This document shows, piece after piece, positions 1 through 6,824 of a DNA stretch of 11,136 bases. The stretch spans positions 1 through 11,136 of the forward strand of contig QMVO01000031.1 of assembly GCA_003661125.1 (NCBI GenBank), given 5' to 3'. Both the position numbers and the translations under genes were made by a program. Under the pieces are notes generated by a model, which ran no database searches, was not told the origin of the DNA, and was given only the letters and a program-made list of their open reading frames with translations. How positions within the stretch are numbered: position 1 is the stretch's first letter; every line of letters starts with the position of its first letter. The DNA is from Methanosarcinales archaeon (GTDB lineage Archaea; Halobacteriota; Syntropharchaeia; Alkanophagales; Methanospirareceae).

Positions 1-161
1 AAATACTCAAGGCAACTCTCTCTGTTGGGGAGAAACACCCCATTGACTATACTTGACTCTATCATGTTTTTTATATAGTGATTATTTTAGCATTACGATG
101 AAATGCGGGGATGAGCGTTCTTTTTATTATTTACTAATATGATGTGATAGAGGCGTATTCA

Positions 162-371
162 TCACACCGTCAAGACGGTGTGTCTTCTGCGCGGTGCTTC
201 TATAAACACGGGCAAATCGAGGCATCTTCTTGTGCAATGTCCCTTCCATATCCACTGCGCTATCCGCTTCTTTGCCCATCTACACGCTTCTGAAACGTTC
301 CCCAGTTGCTCAACCAATTCAAACAGACGTATCCTCTGTTGAAAGGCAGTTTGGCGATGATAGATTGCCAT
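162..371 (-). pseudogene. Decayed transposase N-terminus (helix-turn-helix, IS481-like)
   Basis: On the minus strand an ATG at 371 opens a short reading frame whose first ~30 residues (AIYHRQTAFQQRIRLFELVE followed by QLGNVSEACR) look like the N-terminal helix-turn-helix of integrase-type transposases, where a phrase of the form LGNVSEACR precedes the recognition helix. After the ACR the expected recognition helix is lost and the sequence no longer matches. A later 'DLP' followed by VYRSTAQKT in another frame resembles the next part of such proteins, suggesting frameshift and deletion. The whole DDE catalytic domain is missing. The assignment rests on my recall of the family; the IS family is tentative. 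Confidence 0.45.
163..182. repeat. Perfect 9-bp inverted repeat
   Basis: CACACCGTC and GACGGTGTG form perfect 9-bp arms separated by two bases. As a hairpin this gives an 8-bp GC-rich stem with a four-base loop. It overlaps the end of the decayed transposase frame. It could be a leftover transposon end, a processed-RNA stem or a terminator stem, although no clear T-run follows on either strand. Confidence 0.55.
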
Positions 372-560
372 CTCCAGGTTCAATCGAAGCGCAAATACAA
401 ATACGAATCACGTGGAATTGCATGACAAGCGTGCCACCGGTGCCCCGCCGGGAAAAAAGCGTTAACTTTACATATCTTGTTATTCATATCTTTCCAATGC
501 ACAGAAAGAGTTTTGAGTGTCGCTATGATGCTAAGCGTTAAGCGTGAATATAAAGAGGAA

Positions 561-566
561 GGAGGT
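561..566 (+). promoter_or_regulatory. Ribosome binding site fixing the GTG start at 572
   Basis: GGAGGT lies five bases before the GTG at 572. It supports the GTG as the true start of the 511-residue antiporter subunit, since no ATG in that frame lies nearby with comparable spacing. Confidence 0.75.
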
Positions 567-571
567 AAATA

Positions 572-2107
572 GTGGATGTGTTAAGCCCCGTTGAACAGTT
601 TCCGGTGCTTGTGGTTGCAATATCGCTGCTTTCTTCATTCACTATTTTGATTGCCGGCTGGTGGAACAAGAAATCTTGCTGTTTCATCTCCTTTGCAACC
701 ATTCTCGTTCAATTCATCATGTCTTTTTTTATCCTGCATCATGTCCTTACAAAAGGAACCATACATTACTGGCTCGGTGGATGGAGCCCGCCCTGGGGCA
801 TAGAGTATGTCGTGGATGCGCTAAGCGCATATATACTGGTCATCCTTCTGTTTTTGAGCTTGGTATGCGTAACATATTCAAAGAGGAGCATAGAGCACGA
901 GCTGCCCCGTAAAATTGTCACTTTTTATACCATTTTTCAACTCCTCGTCACTGGTCTGTGCGGCGTAGTTGTCACCGGGGACATGTTCAATATGTATGTG
1001 TTCATCGAGATATTTTCGCTCGCCGCGTATGCGTTAATAGCGTCGAGAGGAGGGATAGCGCTGAAAGCAAGTTTCACTTATCTCGTTATGGGTTCTATCG
1101 GTGCTTGTTTCTTCTTGCTCGGTACGGGTTTTCTGTATTCGGTAACGGGCTCGCTGAACATGCATGACCTCTCGCTCATATTGCCCCCACTGTATGGGAA
1201 CAGAGTGGTTCAGGCTGCTTTTGTCTTCTTCCTCGTTGGTTTGAGCATAAAAATGGCGCTCTTCCCGCTTCATACGTGGTTACCGGATGCGCACGCGTTT
1301 GCACCTTCCGAGATAAGTGCGATGCTTTCCGGTATTATCATCGAGGTTTCCACTTATGCATTTATAAGGGTTTCCTTCTCGGTCTTCACGCTGGAATACA
1401 TCAAACTCTTGCCTATATTCGATATCCTTTGCTGGGTAGCGGCACTCGCCATAATCATCGGGTCGGTGCTTGCGATAGCACAGTATAATCTGAAGAGAAT
1501 GCTTGCTTATTCATCGGTATCGCAAATGGGCTACATCATGCTCGCGGTTGGGCTCTCCGTTTCCACCACGACCCACCCCTGGTGTGGGCTGACCCCCGCA
1601 TTGATGCACATAATGAACCACGCACTGATGAAAGGCTGCCTGTTCCTTGTTGCTGGAGCGTTTATTTACAAGGCTGACCTCTGGAATATAAGCGATTTTC
1701 AGGGTTTGGGAAGAAAAATGCCCTGCACCTGTGCTGCTTTTACTTTAGCCGCGATTTCAATGATTGGTGTGCCGCCGAGCGTGGGATTCGTCTCGAAGGT
1801 GTATATAATATTGGCTTCTTTAGATGCGGGGGAATTCATATTCGTGGCGATTATGCTGCTCAGTTCCCTCCTCAATCTCGTTTATTTCTGGCGCGTGATA
1901 GAAACAATGTATATGAAAAGAGGAGTGGGAGAAGAAGGGCATTCATCGGGTTCGTTTAAAGACGAAATACCACCCAGCATGCTTATCCCGGTATTAACAC
2001 TTGCTTCTCTTTGCATTATCATGGGTATTGTCTGGCTTTTTGAGATACCCATACCCATTTTGGACCGTGTCAATTCACTATTTGGGCTGGGAGGTGAGAC
2101 GCCATGA
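572..2107 (+). CDS. MrpD/NuoN-type proton-conducting antiporter subunit (first of three)
   Basis: This 511-residue integral membrane protein belongs to the superfamily shared by Mrp Na+/H+ antiporter subunits A and D and complex I subunits L, M and N, which move protons (or exchange Na+ for H+) through about 14 helices. The hallmark charged residues are visible: a helix-5 glutamate at E146 (FNMYVFIEIFSLAAY), the helix-7 lysine K227 followed by FPLHTWLPDAHAFAP, the NLKRMLAYSS signature at 306-315 and a later lysine K354 (HALMKGCLFL). The proton path therefore looks complete. Its length is usual for the family. The start is GTG at 572, chosen by the GGAGGT site just upstream. The stop overlaps the next start by four bases (ATGA), so translation is coupled. 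No quinone- or NADH-handling partner is encoded nearby. It could work in an Mrp-like antiporter or as the membrane arm of a larger redox complex; the sequence alone does not decide. Confidence 0.9.
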   Translation: MDVLSPVEQFPVLVVAISLLSSFTILIAGWWNKKSCCFISFATILVQFIMSFFILHHVLTKGTIHYWLGGWSPPWGIEYVVDALSAYILVILLFLSLVCVTYSKRSIEHELPRKIVTFYTIFQLLVTGLCGVVVTGDMFNMYVFIEIFSLAAYALIASRGGIALKASFTYLVMGSIGACFFLLGTGFLYSVTGSLNMHDLSLILPPLYGNRVVQAAFVFFLVGLSIKMALFPLHTWLPDAHAFAPSEISAMLSGIIIEVSTYAFIRVSFSVFTLEYIKLLPIFDILCWVAALAIIIGSVLAIAQYNLKRMLAYSSVSQMGYIMLAVGLSVSTTTHPWCGLTPALMHIMNHALMKGCLFLVAGAFIYKADLWNISDFQGLGRKMPCTCAAFTLAAISMIGVPPSVGFVSKVYIILASLDAGEFIFVAIMLLSSLLNLVYFWRVIETMYMKRGVGEEGHSSGSFKDEIPPSMLIPVLTLASLCIIMGIVWLFEIPIPILDRVNSLFGLGGETP

Positions 2108-3654
2108 CAGAAATAGTGGAATCAATAAGACCGCTGTTAGCAATTCTATGCCCCGCAATTGGCTCTATTCTTATATTATTATTCGGCAGGCGTCCGAACA
2201 TAAGAGAGAGCTGGACGATGCTCGCAAGCATCGCGCAGTTTTTGCTCATCATATCCATGGCGCCGACCATTGTAAGAGGAGCGGTGATAAAATTCACACC
2301 CTTCACCGTGTTTCCAGGGATAGATTTTGGATTCCGTGTGGATGCTTTTGGACTTATCTTTGCCATCACCTCCTCCTTTTTGTGGATATGCGTCTCGCTC
2401 TATTCCATAGGATATATGAGACCGCTACACGAGCATGCACAGACACGTTACTACTTCTGCTTCGCATGGGCTATCTTCGGCGCTGTGGGCGTTGCCCTCG
2501 CCGGAAACTTGCTCACGATGTTCGTATTTTATGAAATCTTAACGGTATCAACGTATCCACTGGTAGCGCATGACCAGACACCGGAAGCACTGTTTGCGGG
2601 TCGTAAATATCTGGCTTATTTGCTTACCGCAGGCTGTTTCTTCCTCGCCGCTGTGGCTTTAACCTATTATATAACTGGTAGCTACGCCCCTCCGGGGACC
2701 ACAGATTTCGAAAGCGGAGGGATAACATCGCTAAAGTCCGCTTTTTATGCGGGTTACGTATCGCGAACGATGCTAACGGTCCTATTTTTCTGTTTTATGC
2801 TGGGATTCATGAAGGCTGCGTGGATGCCCTTCCACTCCTGGCTCCCCACTGCGATGGTCGCACCCACGCCGGTGAGTGCGCTACTTCACGCAGTAGCAGT
2901 GGTGAAGGCGGGTGTTTTTGGTATCATCAGGATGGTGTGCTATGTGTATGGCGTGGATTTGATGCATGCGCTCGGACTTGGATTGGTGCTCGCTTGTATC
3001 GCGGGATTCACAGTCATCGTCGCCAACTTGTTTGCTATTGGAGAAGACAATCTGAAGAGAAGACTTGCTTATTCCACGATAAACCAGTTATCCTGTATAA
3101 TCCTTGGTGCTGCGCTCTTAACCCATGATGCCATACTGGGAGCAATGATTCATATCCCTTTCCATGGAGCAATGAAGATCACACTCTTTATGTGCGCCGG
3201 TGCAATAATAGTGGTTACCGGGAAGAGGAACGTGAGTGAAATGTCAGGGATAGGAAGAACGATGCCGATAACAATGGCTGCCTTCAGTATAGGCGCCTTT
3301 GGAATGTGTGGATTGCCCCCGGTGGCGGGGTTCATAAGCAAATGGTATCTTTGCTTAGGAGCAATAGAATCGTCAGAGACGATCGCACCAGAGATGATAA
3401 TCTTCTTATTCGTTCTCTTAGCTGCTTCTTTATTGGATGTCGTTTATTTCTTCCCGATAATACGTACCGCTTTCTTTTCCAAGCCCAATGGAAGCGAAAG
3501 TGAAGGAAGCGAGTGGAAGGAGAAGAAATACCTCTTCATGGTCGTTCCTTTACTTATTACTGCTATTCTTGCCATCCTCTTTTGTCTGGACCCCCATGCA
3601 TTCTATGTATTCGACCTTGCGAAAGTCGCGGTAGCCAATTTAGGAGGTGTGTGA
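2104..3654 (+). CDS. MrpA/NuoL-type proton-conducting antiporter subunit (second of three)
   Basis: This 516-residue polytopic protein is a second, clearly different member of the same antiporter superfamily. The N-terminal part contains DFGFRVDAFGLIFAITSS at 74-91 and, a little later, SLYSIGYM, which resemble the start of NuoL and MrpA. The helix-5 glutamate is E144 (VFYEILTVSTYPL), the helix-7 lysine K237 is followed by MPFHSWLPTAM, the helix-8 lysine is K268 (HAVAVVKAGVF), NLKRRLAYSTINQ lies at 316-328 and further lysines are K358 and K413. All residues expected for proton transfer appear present. It begins with ATG inside the upstream stop codon (4-base overlap), behind GGAGGTGA at 2090-2097 with six bases of spacing. 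It ends five bases before the small gene at 3660. It lacks the long C-terminal extension of true NuoL and MrpA, so it is closer to MrpD in size. Confidence 0.9.
   Translation: MTEIVESIRPLLAILCPAIGSILILLFGRRPNIRESWTMLASIAQFLLIISMAPTIVRGAVIKFTPFTVFPGIDFGFRVDAFGLIFAITSSFLWICVSLYSIGYMRPLHEHAQTRYYFCFAWAIFGAVGVALAGNLLTMFVFYEILTVSTYPLVAHDQTPEALFAGRKYLAYLLTAGCFFLAAVALTYYITGSYAPPGTTDFESGGITSLKSAFYAGYVSRTMLTVLFFCFMLGFMKAAWMPFHSWLPTAMVAPTPVSALLHAVAVVKAGVFGIIRMVCYVYGVDLMHALGLGLVLACIAGFTVIVANLFAIGEDNLKRRLAYSTINQLSCIILGAALLTHDAILGAMIHIPFHGAMKITLFMCAGAIIVVTGKRNVSEMSGIGRTMPITMAAFSIGAFGMCGLPPVAGFISKWYLCLGAIESSETIAPEMIIFLFVLLAASLLDVVYFFPIIRTAFFSKPNGSESEGSEWKEKKYLFMVVPLLITAILAILFCLDPHAFYVFDLAKVAVANLGGV
3643..3649 (+). 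promoter_or_regulatory. Ribosome binding site for the 80-residue gene
   Basis: GGAGGTG lies within the last codons of the 516-residue gene, ten bases before the ATG at 3660. It argues for the start at 3660 rather than the in-frame upstream start at 3513, which would run 142 bases into the preceding gene. Confidence 0.65.
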
Positions 3655-3659
3655 AAGGA

Positions 3660-3902
3660 ATGGATGAGACAACGCTGAAGCGGCTGCTTAGAATATATTA
3701 CTTCTTCCTCTTCACGGGTGTACTGGCGGGAGTGCTATTTTATTTCCTGGGACACCCGCATTTTATCTTCTTGTGGGACAGAATGCCAGCTTTTCATTCC
3801 TTATTCGGCTTCATTGGTTGCGTGCTCATAATTGTTGTATCCAAGGCATTGGGTCATTATTGGCTGATGAAGGAGGAGGATTATTATGAGAAGAGGAGGT
3901 GA
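3660..3902 (+). CDS. Small two-helix membrane protein between antiporter subunits
   Basis: This 80-residue protein has two predicted membrane helices (about 11-30 and 46-64). They flank a short aromatic and histidine-rich loop, GHPHFIFLWDRMPAFHS at 31-47, and a charged tail follows (KEEDYYEKRR). The ATG at 3660 is preferred to the in-frame start at 3513, because it is preceded by GGAGGTG and follows the previous stop by only five bases. From memory, proteins of this kind accompany MrpD-like genes in similar clusters of anaerobes, so it is likely a structural subunit of the same complex; I know no assigned function. It does not look like MrpC/NuoK, which has three helices and a buried glutamate. 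Its own 3' end contains the ribosome binding site of the next gene. Confidence 0.8.
   Translation: MDETTLKRLLRIYYFFLFTGVLAGVLFYFLGHPHFIFLWDRMPAFHSLFGFIGCVLIIVVSKALGHYWLMKEEDYYEKRR
3895..3902 (+). promoter_or_regulatory. Ribosome binding site fixing the GTG start at 3909
   Basis: GGAGGTGA, a full-length Shine-Dalgarno match, overlaps the stop codon of the 80-residue gene and sits six bases before the GTG at 3909. This pins the start of the third antiporter subunit and implies coupled translation. Confidence 0.75.
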
Positions 3903-3908
3903 TGGAGA

Positions 3909-5750
3909 GTGATTAATTGGGTGCATCCGGGACTGTTAATCCTCCTGGGTTCCTTATTGATACCGGTAATCAAGCACAGGGCGTTGAAGAAGGCATATTT
4001 CTTGTCCCTTCCCATAGCAGCGTTTATAATCCTCGTTCTCACATCTTATGGCTTTTTTGGCAATATCCCGTTCTCAACCCCGCCCCTACCATTTTTAGAT
4101 TATGAACTCGTGCTCGGCAGAATAGATAAACTGAGTATGGTATTCGCATATATCTTTGTGATTGCCACTATTTGCATGAACATCTACGCACTTCACGTGG
4201 ACCGCGATTGGGAGCATGTATCTGCATTGTTTTACGTTGGGAGCACACTTGGTGTGGTTTTCGCCGGTGACCTCTTCACGCTGTATTTCTTCTGGGAGAT
4301 AATGGCCTGGGCATCACTGTTCCTTGTGTGGTTCAGAGGGACGAGGGAAGCGCATGAAGCGGGCTTCCGATACATAATGTGGCATCTTTTCGGCGGTATA
4401 TCTTTACTGGCTGGCATTATCATCTATGCACATACTACGGGGTCAATCACTTTCGAAAGATTCCCGTGGGGGTTTGGCTGGAGCTATCTGCCCTCTTACC
4501 TCGTATTTTTGGGGTTCATAATAAATGCGGCTGTTCCACCGCTGCATGCATGGCTGGCTGATGCATATCCGGAGGCGACGGTCACAGGTGCCGTATTTAT
4601 GACTGCATTTACGACAAAGAGTGCGATATATACGCTGATAAGAGGTTTTCCAGGCGTTGAATTACTGATGTGGCTTGGAGCGATAATGGCAATGTACGGA
4701 GTTATCTATGCGGTGCTCGAGAATGACGGCAGGAGGCTTCTCGCCTATCACATCATCTCACAGGTCGGGTATATGGTATGCGGTGTAGGAATAGGCACGG
4801 AAATGGCAATAAACGGTGCTACGGCTCATGCTTTCTGCCACATCCTTTATAAAGCGCTGCTCTTCATGGGTATGGGAGCGGTGATAGAAGTAACGGGCAA
4901 GAGTAAATTCACTGAGTTGGGCGGTATCTACAAATATATGCCCATAACTTTTTGGCTTTATATGGTAGGTGCATTCTCAATCTCCGGATTCCCTCTATTT
5001 AATGGATTCGTGAGCAAAACGATGACTGTTCATGCCTCTGCTTTGATTCATCAGCCAATTATATGGATTCTGTTAGAAGGCGCTTCAATAGGGACTTTCC
5101 TGCATACCGGTCTGAAACTGCCATGGAACGTATGGTTTGCCCGTGAGAAGCCAGCCGATGTAGAAGCAAAGGAGCCACCAGGGAACATGCTTGCCGGTAT
5201 GGGACTGACTGCATTTTTGTGTATCTTCCTGGGGGTATATCCTGGTTATAAAATCCTTTATGGTATGCTTCCCTATCCCGTTCATTATGAGCCTTACGCA
5301 CCCGGGCATGTAATAGAGATGAGTCAGCTACTTCTATTTACTTTCCTGGGCTTCTGGCTCCTGAGGGGGATGCTTCATGGAGAGCCAAAAATCTCTATTG
5401 ATACTGACTGGCTCGTTAGAATACCGGGTGCGAAGTTTATAAGATTCTGTGAGGGACCTCTGATGGCTTTTGGTGCCGGAGTTGACAGGAGAGTGATGAG
5501 AGTCGCAGGTGCCGTTGTATGGCTAAGCAGGAACCCGGCAGGTGCGGCACGAATAGTAAAAGACACGATAGGTGTAAAGTTGAAGATGGTTACTGCCTCA
5601 GAGAAGGTGGAGAAATACGAACGAAGTTTAGAAGAGGAGAGAAGGAGATATCCGGGAGAGCTTCCGAGATTGACTCTGGGTGCCTCCCTGCTCTTGATTC
5701 TCTTGTTTTTCGTGGTTTATTTGGTGTTGTATTTACTGGGTATGCACTAA
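3909..5750 (+). CDS. MrpD-like antiporter subunit with C-terminal extension (third of three)
   Basis: This 613-residue membrane protein is the third antiporter-superfamily member in the operon and is about 100 residues longer than the other two. The helix-5 glutamate is E130 (LFTLYFFWEIMAWAS), the helix-8 lysine is K237 (TAFTTKSAIYTLIRGF), and K315 (CHILYKALLFMGMG) and K370 (NGFVSKTM) match later lysines. The lysine normally on helix 7 is replaced by asparagine N206 (FIINAAVPPLHAWLADAYPE), so its proton path may differ. Residues ~470-613 form an extension: a helix (472-487), an amphipathic stretch with CEGPLMAFGAGVDRRV and NPAGAARIVKDTIG, a charged region (564-585) and a final helix (589-610). 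A relative of this extension is encoded at the right edge of the window. The start is GTG, set by GGAGGTGA six bases upstream. It is probably part of one complex with the preceding three gene products. Confidence 0.88.
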   Translation: MINWVHPGLLILLGSLLIPVIKHRALKKAYFLSLPIAAFIILVLTSYGFFGNIPFSTPPLPFLDYELVLGRIDKLSMVFAYIFVIATICMNIYALHVDRDWEHVSALFYVGSTLGVVFAGDLFTLYFFWEIMAWASLFLVWFRGTREAHEAGFRYIMWHLFGGISLLAGIIIYAHTTGSITFERFPWGFGWSYLPSYLVFLGFIINAAVPPLHAWLADAYPEATVTGAVFMTAFTTKSAIYTLIRGFPGVELLMWLGAIMAMYGVIYAVLENDGRRLLAYHIISQVGYMVCGVGIGTEMAINGATAHAFCHILYKALLFMGMGAVIEVTGKSKFTELGGIYKYMPITFWLYMVGAFSISGFPLFNGFVSKTMTVHASALIHQPIIWILLEGASIGTFLHTGLKLPWNVWFAREKPADVEAKEPPGNMLAGMGLTAFLCIFLGVYPGYKILYGMLPYPVHYEPYAPGHVIEMSQLLLFTFLGFWLLRGMLHGEPKISIDTDWLVRIPGAKFIRFCEGPLMAFGAGVDRRVMRVAGAVVWLSRNPAGAARIVKDTIGVKLKMVTASEKVEKYERSLEEERRRYPGELPRLTLGASLLLILLFFVVYLVLYLLGMH

Positions 5751-5770
5751 ATCGGCAATGCAATATCGAA

Positions 5771-5780
5771 ATATTTATAA
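5771..5780 (+). promoter_or_regulatory. TATA-like element before the 81-residue gene
   Basis: ATATTTATAA, preceded by a purine-rich CGAA, has the form of an archaeal TATA box with a weak BRE. It lies 37-46 bases before the ATG at 5817 in a 66-base gap, so the last gene of the operon may also be transcribed on its own. No experimental support is available. Confidence 0.4.
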
Positions 5781-5816
5781 GACATAAGTTGCGTATATGG
5801 AGGTAGAAGAAAGGAA

Positions 5817-6062
5817 ATGGGGAGTAAATTCATTGCAGCATTGCGATGTTTTTTCAAATGTCCAGCGGAAACGATGAGGCTTATGCTGAGTTTAAATCCG
5901 CCTTATGACTCACGAGCAGTGGAAGTAGTGAAGGCGCATTGCCCGGGGATAGAAGTGGAGAGCGTGGGTTTTTATGTCGGGCTTTTCCTGGCGCTCGTCT
6001 TCCTCGCACTCTGCGTGATGGCGTATATACTGTCGCTGCTTTATGGTATGGGCGGCATATAA
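5817..6062 (+). CDS. Small single-helix membrane protein at the end of the antiporter operon
   Basis: This 81-residue protein has a basic, cysteine-containing N-terminus (CFFKC at 11-15, Cys42), a hydrophilic middle and one strong membrane helix at about 52-75. It follows the third antiporter subunit by 66 bases on the same strand. The ATG at 5817 is preceded by GGAGGT at 5799-5804, a long spacing of 12 bases, and by a purine-rich AAGGAA directly upstream. I do not recognise the family. Position and topology suggest an accessory or assembly subunit of the antiporter complex. The C-x3-C pair could bind a metal or form a disulfide, but nothing in the sequence proves that. Confidence 0.72.
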   Translation: MGSKFIAALRCFFKCPAETMRLMLSLNPPYDSRAVEVVKAHCPGIEVESVGFYVGLFLALVFLALCVMAYILSLLYGMGGI

Positions 6063-6162
6063 AACTATTTCCTCAAATTATCAAAAATTATTCTTCGCTC
6101 ATCCCTGCATTTCATCGTGATACTAAAATAAGCCTGAACTGCGGCGAATATTTCAATGACCT

Positions 6163-6501
6163 CTATGCACTTACTTTCCGCTCGAGTTCAGCAAGCCTTG
6201 CTTCAAGTTCAGCCATCTTCTCCAGCACCGGCAATCTCGCTTCGAGCGAATCGAGCCTGGAATCCACGGCATCGAACCTCCTATCCACAGCCTCGAACTT
6301 GGAATCCACTTTAACATCCATAGCCTCGAACTTCGTCATCATCTCACTCTTCAAACTCGCGACTCCTTTCTCCACTCCATCTATGCGCGTATGCACCGCA
6401 TCTATGCGCGTGTGTATGGCTTTTATCTCGCCTGCGATCTCGTTCAGCTTCGGCATGAGCAGCCGTTCTAACCAACCAGGTACTTTCCCTATTTTCTCCA
6501 T
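6163..6501 (-). CDS. Short coiled-coil protein
   Basis: This 112-residue soluble protein consists almost entirely of heptad repeats from about residue 20 to the end. Regular units include HTRIDAVHTRIDGVEKGV, KFEAMDVKVDSKFEAVDRRF and LDSLEARLPVLEKMAELEA. The first 20 residues (KIGKVPGWLERLLMPKLNEI) are less regular. It most likely forms a parallel coiled-coil bundle. Such small heptad proteins are frequent in archaeal genomes, often in several copies, and have no settled function. The tandem seven-residue unit is also visible in the DNA, where TCTATGCGCGT occurs twice at about 6380-6411. The gene converges with the antiporter operon, leaving a 100-base gap. No ribosome binding site is obvious, and the TATA-like palindrome 22-33 bases upstream suggests a leaderless or short-leader transcript. 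A damaged partial copy lies upstream at 6621-6690. Confidence 0.75.
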   Translation of the reverse strand: MEKIGKVPGWLERLLMPKLNEIAGEIKAIHTRIDAVHTRIDGVEKGVASLKSEMMTKFEAMDVKVDSKFEAVDRRFDAVDSRLDSLEARLPVLEKMAELEARLAELERKVSA

Positions 6502-6522
6502 GATGAAATGTTCACCATATTA

Positions 6523-6534
6523 GTATTTAAATAC
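6523..6534 (-). promoter_or_regulatory. Palindromic TATA-like element before the coiled-coil gene
   Basis: GTATTTAAATAC is a perfect 12-base palindrome containing TTTAAATA. It lies 22-33 bases upstream of the ATG at 6501, the spacing expected for an archaeal TATA box driving a leaderless mRNA. Confidence 0.45.
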
Positions 6535-6824
6535 TTTCTCTCCGAAACTTTGACAGGTCGTGAAGATGCGCGATACAAGATGCAAGATGCCAACGCCGAT
6601 AGCGTAATTTCACAGTCAGTCCACAGCCTCAAACCGTGCAATCATCTCACTCCTCAAACTCGCGACTCCCTTCTCCACTCCGTCTATGCGTTATCTGGGT
6701 AAGTACATCCCATTCTTTAGCTCTTGCTCAATTCAAAGGAAACTTGGTTTCGCATCTATTATACTGTTCCCGATGACTTAAGAGCGTTATTCTTTCTCGT
6801 GGAAATCTGTGTAATCTTGTGGTT
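6535..6824. other. Gene-poor spacer with remnant sequences
   Basis: Together with the promoter element to its left, this spacer separates the coiled-coil gene from the end of the CBS gene by about 320 bases. It holds a 70-base degenerate copy of part of the coiled-coil gene (6621-6690), a short repetitive string GATACAAGATGCAAGATGCC near 6571-6590, and at 6795-6826 a string resembling a dispersed repeat. I see no RNA gene and no plausible open frame. It looks like a place where duplicated fragments accumulate. Confidence 0.5.
6621..6690 (-). pseudogene. Fragment of a duplicated coiled-coil gene
   Basis: These 70 bases align without gaps to 6318-6387 inside the intact coiled-coil gene with about 60 of 70 matches by eye. 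On the minus strand they read RIDGVEKGVASLRSEMIARF, then EAVD and a TGA stop. A TAA lies directly before the first codon, so the frame is closed at both ends. The intact gene reads RIDGVEKGVASLKSEMMTKF at the matching place. This is a remnant of a second copy, not an expressed gene. Confidence 0.75.

Larger units (their letters stand above)
1..571. other. Left-edge region without an intact gene
   Basis: No convincing intact coding sequence is visible in these 571 bases. The stretch holds a small stem-loop (TGGGG at 26-30, CCCCA at 38-42), a strong short inverted repeat at 163-182, a decayed transposase start on the minus strand (about 162-371), and from about 372 to 560 apparently non-coding sequence leading into the antiporter operon. 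A short direct repeat, TAAGCG/TTAAGCG, lies at about 533-545, just before the ribosome binding site. The TATA-like string at 547-554 is too close to the start at 572 to serve as its promoter if the ribosome binding site is used, so I cannot place the operon promoter with confidence. Confidence 0.6.

Noticed and set aside
1..60. CRISPR-like or attenuator hairpin near 26-42
   Set aside because: It is only a 5-bp stem with a 7-base loop, with no repeated unit or T-run after it.
230..541. 103-residue plus-strand frame
   Set aside because: It runs antisense across the transposase remnant, has no ribosome binding site and a low-complexity composition with no recognisable motif.
3513..3659. N-terminal extension of the 80-residue gene to an upstream in-frame start
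   Set aside because: It would overlap the 516-residue gene by 142 bases. The strong ribosome binding site and the hydrophobic protein pattern both begin at 3660.
5797..5816. Alternative ATG at 5797 before the 81-residue gene
   Set aside because: It is out of frame with the membrane protein and the frame it opens closes within a few dozen codons.
3660..6062. Assignment of the two small proteins as MrpC/NuoK or MrpF
   Set aside because: They have two and one predicted helices, respectively, and lack the buried glutamate and helix count of MrpC/NuoK; nothing specific to MrpF is visible.
5939..6523. 194-residue serine-rich plus-strand frame
   Set aside because: Its second half is the antisense of the heptad-repeat coiled-coil gene, which creates artificial serine repeats; its first half overlaps the 81-residue gene in another frame.
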